Positions 1-5,002 of a stretch of 5,002 bases of DNA are shown piece after piece; the first letter of the stretch is position 1, and each line of letters starts with the position of its first letter. Both the position numbers and the translations under genes were made by a program. Location of the stretch: the NCBI GenBank assembly GCA_964386525.1, contig CAYLSO010000180.1, positions 1 to 5,002 on the forward strand, given 5' to 3'. The DNA is from CAYLSO01 sp964386525 (lineage in GTDB: Bacteria > Eisenbacteria > RBG-16-71-46 > DASYSL01). The notes below the pieces were generated by a model. That model worked only from the letters and a program-made list of their open reading frames with translations. It made no database searches and had not been told where the DNA came from.

Positions 1-1
1 G

Positions 2-343
2 GACGGCAAGGGCCGGGTGGCCGCCATGGAGGTGCTGATCGGCGTGCCGGCGCTGCGCAACCTGATCCGCGAGAACAAGACGGCGCAGATCCTGTCGGTC
101 ATCCAGACCGGCGCCCAGCACGGCATGCAGAGCCTCGACCAGTCGTTACAAGACTTGGTCATGCGCGGCGCGCTGGCGCGCGAGGAGGCGGTCCGCAGGT
201 CCGCCAACCCGCGTCTGTTCGAGACCGCCCCCGGCGGCCCGGTGGGCGGGGCCATGCCCGGGGCCGGCGGCCTGTCCGCAGCGGCGCGGCCGGCGATGCC
301 CGGGGCCGCCGACGCGGCCCGCCGCCCGGCCTTCAACCGGTGA
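2..343 (+). CDS. pilT: Type IV pilus retraction ATPase PilT, C-terminal part (cut by window start)
   Basis: The last 113 residues of a PilT-type twitching motility ATPase are visible; the reading frame is open through the left window edge, so the N-terminal PAS-like domain and the Walker motifs lie outside. PilT is a cytoplasmic hexameric ATPase at the base of the type IV pilus that drives pilus depolymerisation. The diagnostic feature is ALRNLIRE at fragment residues 17-24, a one-residue variant of the AIRNLIRE motif that is typical of PilT, needed for retraction and absent from PilU. It is followed by the conserved stretch IQTGAQHGMQSLDQSLQ (34-50). After about residue 73 the protein continues for some 40 residues rich in Gly, Ala and Pro, with two AMPGA copies; this is longer than the usual PilT end. 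It stops with TGA at 341-343, 14 nt before pilU, consistent with one transcript. Family assignment is secure; the function of the tail is unknown. Confidence 0.93.
   Translation, partial: DGKGRVAAMEVLIGVPALRNLIRENKTAQILSVIQTGAQHGMQSLDQSLQDLVMRGALAREEAVRRSANPRLFETAPGGPVGGAMPGAGGLSAAARPAMPGAADAARRPAFNR
254..308 (+). repeat. Direct repeat inside the pilT tail
   Basis: An identical 13-nt sequence, ATGCCCGGGGCCG, occurs at 254-266 and again at 296-308. The period is 42 nt (14 codons), so the copies are in frame and both encode the core of an AMPGA peptide. It looks like a small in-frame duplication that lengthened the low-complexity C-terminus of PilT. The repeat itself is read directly from the sequence; the duplication history is inference. 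Confidence 0.6.
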
Positions 344-345
344 GT

Positions 346-351
346 GAGGAG
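346..351 (+). promoter_or_regulatory. Ribosome binding site of pilU (decides the start)
   Basis: GAGGAG lies 6 nt before the ATG at 358. A possible GTG start at 340 overlaps the pilT stop (GTGA), but only pyrimidine-rich pilT coding sequence without a Shine-Dalgarno match stands before it. The ATG at 358 is therefore preferred; it also gives a start close to that of known PilU proteins. Confidence 0.75.
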
Positions 352-357
352 CGACCC

Positions 358-1470
358 ATGCTGACCCTGGTGGAACTGCTGCGGACGCTCAAGGAGCGCG
401 ACGGCTCGGACCTCTACCTCGCGGCCGACTCGGCGCCGCTGGTGCGCGTCGACGGCGCCACCCAGCCGGCCGCCGATTGCGTGCTCGACGGCGGCGAGGT
501 GGAGGCCCTGATCCGAGGCGCCCTGACCCCGGAGGAGGCCGCGGAGTTCGACCGCGCCCTCGAGCTGAATGCCGCGCGCGCCATCGCCGGCGTCGGCCGT
601 TTCCGCCTCAGCGTCTTCCGCCAGCGCGGACAGATGGGCCTGGTGGCCCGCCTCATCCGCACGGACATCCCGAGCGTCGACGAGCTGGGCCTGCCGGCGG
701 CGCTGCGCGACTTGGTGCTCGGCAAGCGCGGCCTCATCCTGGTGACCGGAGCCACCGGCTCGGGCAAGTCCACCACGCTGGCCGCCCTCATCGACCACCG
801 CAACCGCAACTCGCGCGGCCACATCCTCACCGTCGAGGATCCCATCGAGTTCGTGCACGAGCATCGCGGCTGCCTGGTCAACCAGCGCGAGGTGGGCGCC
901 GACACGATCTCCTTCGCCGCCGCCCTGCGCGCCGCCCTGCGCCAGGCCCCGGACGTCATCCTGATCGGCGAGATGCGCGACGTCGAGACGGTCGAGGCGG
1001 CGCTCCACTTCGTCGAGACCGGCCACCTGGTGCTCGGCACGCTGCACGCCAACAACGCCAACCAGGCGGTCGAGCGGGTGCTCAACTTCTTCCCGGGCGC
1101 GCTGCACCCGCAGCTCTGCGTACAGTTGTCGCTCAACCTCAAGGGGATCATCTCACAGCGGCTGGTGCCGCGCGCCGGCGGGGCCGGCCGCGTGGCGGCC
1201 ATCGAGATCATGCTCAACTCGCCGCGCATCGCCGACCTCATCGCCAAGGGCGAGATCGCCGCCCTGAAGGCGGCGGTCGAGGCCAATGCGCTCGACGGCT
1301 CGCAGTCCTTCGACCAGGCGCTCCACCAGCTCTACCGCGACGGCGCCATCACCCTCGACGAGGCGCTCTGCCAGGCGGACAGCGCCAACAACCTGCGGCT
1401 CAGGATCAAGATGGAGTCGGCGGGCGAGGCCGGCGAGGAGAAGCCGAGGTTCACGCTGCAGCAGAACTGA
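358..1470 (+). CDS. pilU: Type IV pilus retraction ATPase PilU
   Basis: A 370-residue secretion-type AAA+ ATPase of the PilT/PilU family, near the usual length. PilU is the second retraction motor; it acts with PilT in the cytoplasm at the pilus base. Motifs from the ATG at 358: Walker A GATGSGKST (131-139), Asp box VEDPIEFVH (159-167), Walker B DVILIGEMRD (199-208) with catalytic Glu205, and His box TGHLVLGTLHANNA (221-234). PilU rather than PilT is indicated by HRNRNSRGHI (147-156), VNQREVGADT (174-183), NNANQAVERVLNFFP (232-246) and LSLNLKGIISQRLV (257-270), and by SPRIADLIAKGE (288-299) standing where PilT has AIRNLIRE. The N-terminal region (about 1-100) corresponds to the PAS-like domain. 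All catalytic residues are present. The gene follows pilT by 14 nt, as in many proteobacteria, and converges on prfA. Very likely functional together with PilT. Confidence 0.95.
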   Translation: MLTLVELLRTLKERDGSDLYLAADSAPLVRVDGATQPAADCVLDGGEVEALIRGALTPEEAAEFDRALELNAARAIAGVGRFRLSVFRQRGQMGLVARLIRTDIPSVDELGLPAALRDLVLGKRGLILVTGATGSGKSTTLAALIDHRNRNSRGHILTVEDPIEFVHEHRGCLVNQREVGADTISFAAALRAALRQAPDVILIGEMRDVETVEAALHFVETGHLVLGTLHANNANQAVERVLNFFPGALHPQLCVQLSLNLKGIISQRLVPRAGGAGRVAAIEIMLNSPRIADLIAKGEIAALKAAVEANALDGSQSFDQALHQLYRDGAITLDEALCQADSANNLRLRIKMESAGEAGEEKPRFTLQQN

Positions 1471-1475
1471 GGGAG

Positions 1476-1492
1476 CGGCCCGGCGCGGGCCG
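1476..1492. terminator. Hairpin in the pilU/prfA convergent gap
   Basis: CGGCCCG (1476-1482) and CGGGCCG (1486-1492) form a perfect 7-bp stem with a 3-nt loop, 5 nt after the pilU stop and 19 nt after the prfA stop as read on the minus strand. The position between convergent genes suggests a shared end point for both transcripts. No T-run follows on either strand, so it is not a classical intrinsic terminator; it may be a 3'-end-stabilising hairpin with termination left to Rho. Confidence 0.35.
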
Positions 1493-1511
1493 GGATCCGT
1501 GCGCGCCCCGC

Positions 1512-2603
<1,092 letters not shown>

Positions 2604-2611
2604 GGGGCGCT

Positions 2612-2618
2612 CTCCTCC
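2612..2618 (-). promoter_or_regulatory. Ribosome binding site of prfA (supports the GTG start)
   Basis: Read on the minus strand, GGAGGAG stands 8 nt before the GTG at 2603-2601. It is a near-perfect Shine-Dalgarno sequence and decides between this GTG and the upstream ATG at 2675. Confidence 0.8.
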
Positions 2619-2637
2619 GCGCGGCGCGCGCGGCCGA

Positions 2638-2655
2638 CCGCGGCCGGCGCCGCGG
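2638..2655 (-). other. GC-only hairpin in the prfA 5' region
   Basis: CCGCGGC (2638-2644) and GCCGCGG (2649-2655) form a perfect 7-bp stem with a 4-nt loop, about 20 nt upstream of the prfA ribosome binding site. It could structure the mRNA leader of prfA. In a 70% GC intergenic stretch such a stem can also arise by chance. Confidence 0.3.
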
Positions 2656-2670
2656 CTTGTACGGGGCCCA

Positions 2671-2708
2671 AGCAAACGGGGGTCGGGCGCGCGAGCGCCC
2701 GCCCCCGT
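2671..2708 (-). terminator. Terminator-like hairpin between rpmE and prfA
   Basis: On the minus strand a 14-bp stem forms from ACGGGGG CGGGCGC and GCGCCCG A CCCCCGT, with one bulged A (at 2683) and a 4-nt loop (2691-2694). It is followed by TTGCTT, a weak T-rich tract that runs on from the terminal T of the stem. The 5' arm begins 20 nt after the rpmE stop codon, the usual place for an intrinsic terminator. The T-tract is short and interrupted, so partial termination or attenuation between rpmE and prfA is more likely than complete termination. I see no convincing promoter in the remaining gap before prfA. Confidence 0.55.
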
Positions 2709-2727
2709 GATCGTGAGGCGACGGCCG

Positions 2728-2973
2728 CTAACCCTGGGTCGCGGCGTCCTCGGTCTCGACTGCCTTGGTCTCGCCTTCCTTGGCGTACTTGCGGCGGAAG
2801 CGCTCGATGCGGCCGGCCGTGTCCAGCAGCTTCTGCTTGCCGGTGAAGAACGGGTGGCAGGCCGAGCAGATCTCCACGTGGAAGTCCTTCACCGTCGAGC
2901 GCGTCTCGATGACGTTGCCGCACGCGCACAGGATCTTCGACGGACCGTACGGCGGATGGATGCCCTTCTTCAA
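2728..2973 (-). CDS. rpmE: 50S ribosomal protein L31 (zinc-binding, C+ type)
   Basis: An 81-residue bL31, slightly longer than the roughly 70 residues of E. coli L31, a protein that helps bridge the large and small ribosomal subunits. The protein starts MKKGIHPPY, the canonical L31 N-terminus. Four cysteines in the zinc pattern CxC...CxxC lie at residues 16, 18, 36 and 39 (CACGNV, EICSACHPFFTGKQK), so this is the zinc-containing C+ paralogue. The core ends around RIERFRRKY (55-63); a tail of 18 residues rich in Glu, Thr and Ala follows. The start is a TTG at 2973, chosen because of the strong ribosome binding site and exact family alignment; earlier in-frame starts run through the end of rho and give unrelated residues. 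It lies 119 nt after rho and 124 nt before prfA, the classic rho-rpmE-prfA order. Confidence 0.95.
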   Translation of the reverse strand: MKKGIHPPYGPSKILCACGNVIETRSTVKDFHVEICSACHPFFTGKQKLLDTAGRIERFRRKYAKEGETKAVETEDAATQG

Positions 2974-2980
2974 TTCGCTA

Positions 2981-2986
2981 CCTCCT
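2981..2986 (-). promoter_or_regulatory. Ribosome binding site of rpmE (supports the TTG start)
   Basis: Minus-strand AGGAGG, a perfect Shine-Dalgarno core, sits 7 nt before the TTG at 2973-2971. It makes the rare TTG initiation codon credible. Confidence 0.8.
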
Positions 2987-3070
2987 GCGCCCGGGTCGCC
3001 CGCGGATCGCCCGCCGACTGTCCCCCGCCGCGCCTTGGGATGTGGCCCCGCTCCGCAGCCGGGCCCCGAT

Positions 3071-3092
3071 CCCGGGGTTGCCGCCCCCCGGG
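3071..3092 (-). terminator. Hairpin directly after the rho stop codon
   Basis: CCCGGGG and CCCCGGG (3071-3077 and 3086-3092) form a perfect 7-bp stem with an 8-nt loop. It begins on the base immediately after the rho TAG on the minus strand. No T-run follows, so full intrinsic termination is doubtful. It could protect the rho 3' end or lower read-through into rpmE. The rest of the 119-nt gap to rpmE shows no obvious promoter. Confidence 0.3.
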
Positions 3093-4340
3093 CTACTGGT
3101 TCATCGACTCCAGGAACTTCTTGTTGGTCTTGGAGTCCCCGATCTTCTGGATCAGGAACTCGATCGCCTCCACCGAGTTCAGCTCGTTGAGGAACTTCCG
3201 CAGGATCCACACGCGCTGCAGGCTGTCACCCTTGAGCAGCAACTCCTCCTTGCGCGTGCCGGAGCGGTTGATGTCGAGGGCCGGGAAGATGCGCTTGTCG
3301 GCGATCTTGCGGTCGAGCACCAGCTCCATGTTGCCGGTGCCCTTGAACTCCTCGAAGATGACCTCGTCCATGCGGCTGCCGGTCTCGATCAGCGCGGTGG
3401 CCATGATGGTGAGGCTGCCGCCCTCCTCGACGTTGCGCGCCGCGCCGAAGAAGCGCTTCGGGCGCTGCAGCGCGTTGGCGTCGACGCCGCCCGACAGGAT
3501 CTTGCCCGAGTGGGGCACGACCGTGTTGTGGGCGCGCGCCAGGCGCGTGATCGAGTCGAGCAGGATGATGACGTCCTTCTTGTGCTCGACCAGGCGCTTG
3601 GCCTTCTCGATGACCATGTCCGCCACCTGCACGTGGCGCTCGGCCGGCTCGTCGAAGGTGGACGACACCACCTCGCCCTTGACCGTGCGCTTCATGTCGG
3701 TGACTTCCTCGGGGCGCTCGTCGATGAGCAGCACGATGAGCATCACCTCGGGGTGGTTCTCGGTGATGGCGTTGGCCAGCTTCTGCAGGAGGATGGTCTT
3801 GCCGGCCCGCGGTGGCGACACGATGAGGCCGCGCTGGCCCTTCCCGATCGGCGCCAGCAGATCGATGATCCGCGTCGAGACGTCGCTCGCCTTGGTCTCG
3901 AGGTTGAACTTCTCCTCGGGGTAGAGCGGCGTCAGGTTGTCGAAGAGGATCTTCTCCTTGGCGACCTCGGGCGACTCGAAGTTAACCGCCTCGACGCGCA
4001 GCAGGGCGAAGTAGCGCTCGCCCTCCTTGGGCGGCCGCACCTGGCCGGAGATGGTGTCGCCGGTGCGCAGGTCGAAGCGCTTGATCTGGCTGGGGCTGAC
4101 GTAGATGTCGTCGGGGCCCGGCAGGTAGTTGTAGTCCGGGGAGCGCAGGAAGCCGTAGCCCTCGGGGAGGATCTCGAGGACGCCCTCGGCGAAGATGAGG
4201 CCGTTCTTCTCGGTCTGCGCCTCCAGGATCTTGAAGATCAGCTCCTGCTTCCTCAGGCCGCTGGTGCCCTGGAGCTCGAGCTCCTGGGCGATGGTGAGGA
4301 GGTCGGAGATGGTCTTCGTCTTCAGTTCGATCAGGTCCAT
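3093..4340 (-). CDS. rho: Transcription termination factor Rho
   Basis: A 415-residue Rho, close to the 419 of E. coli and without the long N-terminal insertion of actinobacterial forms. Rho is a hexameric RNA-dependent ATPase/translocase that loads on C-rich nascent RNA and ends transcription. Domains: Rho N-terminal helical domain (about 1-45, with SGLRKQELIFKILEAQ at 27-42), cold-shock RNA-binding domain (about 50-120, EGYGFLRSPDYNYLPGPDDIYVSP region), then the RecA-like ATPase. Walker A is SPPRAGKT at 175-182 with Lys181; DERPEEV at 207-213 carries the catalytic Glu211; Walker B is VIILLD ending at Asp262; the Q-loop SGKILSGGVDANAL is at 278-291; Arg350 (DKRIFPALD) and the arginine finger Arg363 (SGTRKEELL) are present. 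All key residues are intact. The ATG at 4340 is chosen over an in-frame ATG 11 codons upstream because of the ribosome binding site and the family N-terminus (MDLIELKTK). First gene of the minus-strand cluster. Confidence 0.98.
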   Translation of the reverse strand: MDLIELKTKTISDLLTIAQELELQGTSGLRKQELIFKILEAQTEKNGLIFAEGVLEILPEGYGFLRSPDYNYLPGPDDIYVSPSQIKRFDLRTGDTISGQVRPPKEGERYFALLRVEAVNFESPEVAKEKILFDNLTPLYPEEKFNLETKASDVSTRIIDLLAPIGKGQRGLIVSPPRAGKTILLQKLANAITENHPEVMLIVLLIDERPEEVTDMKRTVKGEVVSSTFDEPAERHVQVADMVIEKAKRLVEHKKDVIILLDSITRLARAHNTVVPHSGKILSGGVDANALQRPKRFFGAARNVEEGGSLTIMATALIETGSRMDEVIFEEFKGTGNMELVLDRKIADKRIFPALDINRSGTRKEELLLKGDSLQRVWILRKFLNELNSVEAIEFLIQKIGDSKTNKKFLESMNQ

Positions 4341-4614
4341 GTACTTGGCTCCTCGGGCGGGGCCGTGCCCCACCGGGGGTCAGCGCGTTCGGGCCTCGTA
4401 CTCCAGCGGGGGCTTGAGGGCACGCGAGGTGCCGCAGCCTGGGCGACAGGCGTGAAGGCCGTGGCCGGATGCGTCGCGGTCTCTCGGGTTCTGAGGCGCT
4501 TCGGGATCCCTCACGGGGAATGCTACCGACAGTTTGGGCGACTCCGCGTTTCCCTAGTTGGACTTGGGATAGGTCAGCGTCGAGAGGATTGGGAGCAGCA
4601 CCCACCGGTGCACT
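4341..4614 (-). promoter_or_regulatory. Long 5' leader of rho with C-rich, rut-like stretch
   Basis: If transcription starts about 7 nt after the promoter -10 box (near 4614), rho has an untranslated leader of about 274 nt. Its first part carries a C-rich, G-poor segment at 4598-4555 on the minus strand: by hand count 19 C, 10 T, 10 A and 5 G in 44 nt, with many TC/CC steps, in a genome where C and G are otherwise balanced. This is the composition Rho prefers as a loading site. E. coli rho is known to be controlled by Rho-dependent attenuation in its own leader, so the same is inferred here. The 5' end can also fold into a 5-bp hairpin (4598-4611, GCACC/GGTGC). A 19-21 codon open frame starting with GTG at 4619 or 4613 and ending with TAG at 4556-4554 lies over the C-rich part; it has no ribosome binding site and is only a candidate leader peptide. 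Confidence 0.5.
4349..4354 (-). promoter_or_regulatory. Ribosome binding site of rho
   Basis: Minus-strand GAGGAG lies 8 nt before the ATG at 4340-4338 and decides that start against the upstream in-frame ATG at 4373. Confidence 0.7.
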
Positions 4615-4620
4615 GACACC

Positions 4621-4649
4621 ATCCTAGGTACGACCGCCGGGGCTGTCAA
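4621..4649 (-). promoter_or_regulatory. Sigma70-type promoter for rho
   Basis: On the minus strand a perfect -35 box TTGACA (4649-4644) is separated by exactly 17 nt from a -10 box TAGGAT (4626-4621), which matches TATAAT at 4 of 6 positions including the key A2 and T6. The predicted start is near 4614. It points at rho and is the only strong promoter I see in the window, so it probably serves rho and, by read-through, rpmE and prfA. Confidence 0.8.
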
Positions 4650-4653
4650 CCAG

Positions 4654-4662
4654 TTTTCCACA
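4654..4662 (+). promoter_or_regulatory. DnaA-box-like site beside the rho -35 box
   Basis: TTTTCCACA differs from the DnaA box consensus TTATCCACA at one position. It lies 4 bp upstream of the rho -35 box, a position where bound DnaA could touch RNA polymerase. I see only this one copy, so it suggests a regulatory site and not a replication origin. A nine-base match with one mismatch can occur by chance, but A/T-rich strings are rare in this GC-rich DNA. Confidence 0.4.
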
Positions 4663-4680
4663 GGGCCAAGCCACTGGCCC
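4663..4680. repeat. Inverted repeat upstream of the rho promoter
   Basis: GGGCCA (4663-4668) and TGGCCC (4675-4680) are perfect inverted half-sites separated by 6 nt. The repeat abuts the DnaA-box-like site and stands 14 bp beyond the rho -35 box. The spacing would suit a dimeric regulator; no known operator is recognised. Confidence 0.3.
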
Positions 4681-4699
4681 GGGCGTATTTAGGCCCTCC

Positions 4700-4749
4700 G
4701 GGGCGGGCGCCCCCCCGCCGGCCGGGCCGGGCCGGCGCGCCCGCGCCCC
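4700..4749. repeat. Nested GC-only inverted repeat
   Basis: An outer stem pairs 4700-4710 with 4737-4749 (11 bp, with a 2-nt CG bulge at 4744-4745). Inside it GCCGGCC (4717-4723) pairs with GGCCGGC (4730-4736) around a 6-nt loop. Either strand could form this structure. No T-run flanks it. It lies about 50 bp upstream of the rho promoter and could mark the end of a neighbouring transcript or insulate the promoter. Confidence 0.4.
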
Positions 4750-5002
4750 GGCCTTGCGGGACGCAGGACGCGCTGCCGCACTCTGCCCCGCGGCGCCCCC
4801 GATGGCCGGCGACGGGCAGAGCAGGGCCCGGACCGGAGAGCGTGAAAGACCCGGGGAATCCGGCCCTCGGCGCCGCACCGTCCGCCGCGACGCCGGACCG
4901 CGCCGCTGGCACCGCGCTTGCTCTGCCTGGGAGCAGCGGACGGGAGTGAGGCGGCTGCGAGCAGCCGGAGTCCCACTGACCGCAACCCGACCAACCCAAC
5001 CT
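4750..5002. other. GC-rich stretch without a supported gene
   Basis: No reading frame here resembles a known protein. A plus-strand frame from ATG 4802 stays open to the window end (67 codons), but it is Arg-rich and its third codon positions often carry A or T, unlike the pil and rho genes. Minus-strand open frames are Arg/Gly/Pro/Ala-rich and have no ribosome binding site. One further perfect 6-bp hairpin with a 4-nt loop (CGGCTG/CAGCCG) lies at 4952-4967. No tRNA or other RNA gene was recognised. The region may be the far end of an intergenic space whose next gene lies past 5002. Confidence 0.5.

Noticed and set aside
340..357. GTG at 340 as the pilU start, overlapping the pilT stop
   Set aside because: No Shine-Dalgarno stands before it, while the ATG at 358 has GAGGAG at 6 nt and gives the usual PilU N-terminus.
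3982..4605. Minus-strand frame of 207 codons starting in the rho leader and running into rho
   Set aside because: It overlaps rho in another frame, becomes Arg/Pro-rich repeats, and its GTG start has no ribosome binding site. Only the leader is annotated.
4654..4662. Replication origin at the DnaA-box-like site
   Set aside because: Only one box, no A/T-rich unwinding region, and no dnaA, dnaN or parAB neighbours in the window.
4646..4999. Minus-strand frames of 84-117 codons upstream of rho
   Set aside because: Low-complexity Arg/Gly/Pro/Ala, no ribosome binding sites, and they run into the rho promoter and the DnaA-box-like site.
4802..5002. Plus-strand frame open from ATG 4802 to the window end, possibly a divergent gene
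   Set aside because: Arg-rich composition, weak third-position GC bias compared with the true genes, no ribosome binding site, and no family resemblance. Sequence beyond 5002 would be needed to decide.

Overview
The window is a high-GC (roughly 70%) bacterial chromosome segment with two convergent gene blocks. The plus-strand block holds the end of a type IV pilus retraction ATPase gene (pilT) and a complete second retraction ATPase gene (pilU). The minus-strand block holds rho, rpmE and prfA, in that order of transcription. The pilT/pilU pair, the short-form 415-residue Rho and the rho-rpmE-prfA order fit a high-GC deltaproteobacterial lineage (Myxococcota/Desulfobacterota-like) or a related phylum such as Methylomirabilota/Rokubacteria. 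This placement comes from gene order and remembered family sequences, not from a search.

Layout: 2-343, C-terminal part of PilT, with an odd Gly/Ala/Pro-rich tail. 358-1470, PilU, 14 nt behind pilT. 1471-1511, a 41-nt convergent gap with a GC-rich hairpin. 1512-2603 (minus), peptide chain release factor 1, with a GTG start. 2604-2727, a structured gap with a long terminator-like hairpin. 2728-2973 (minus), ribosomal protein L31, with a TTG start. 2974-3092, a gap that opens with a hairpin directly at the end of rho. 3093-4340 (minus), transcription termination factor Rho. 4341-4620, a long rho leader. 4621-4649, a very good sigma70-type promoter reading toward rho. 4650-5002, GC-rich DNA rich in inverted repeats, with no gene I can support.

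How the genes work together: PilT and PilU are the paired hexameric motors that depolymerise type IV pili for twitching motility. rho-rpmE-prfA is an information-processing cluster (transcription termination, ribosome large subunit, translation termination). The best reading is one main promoter about 275 nt upstream of rho, followed by two internal hairpins that may tune how much transcription reaches rpmE and prfA. The leader holds a C-rich, G-poor stretch of the kind Rho binds, so autoregulation by premature termination is plausible.

I found no undescribed multi-gene system. All five genes are housekeeping or motility genes. The points worth a second look are regulatory: the rho promoter with an adjacent DnaA-box-like site, the rho leader, the hairpins between the genes, and the PilT tail.
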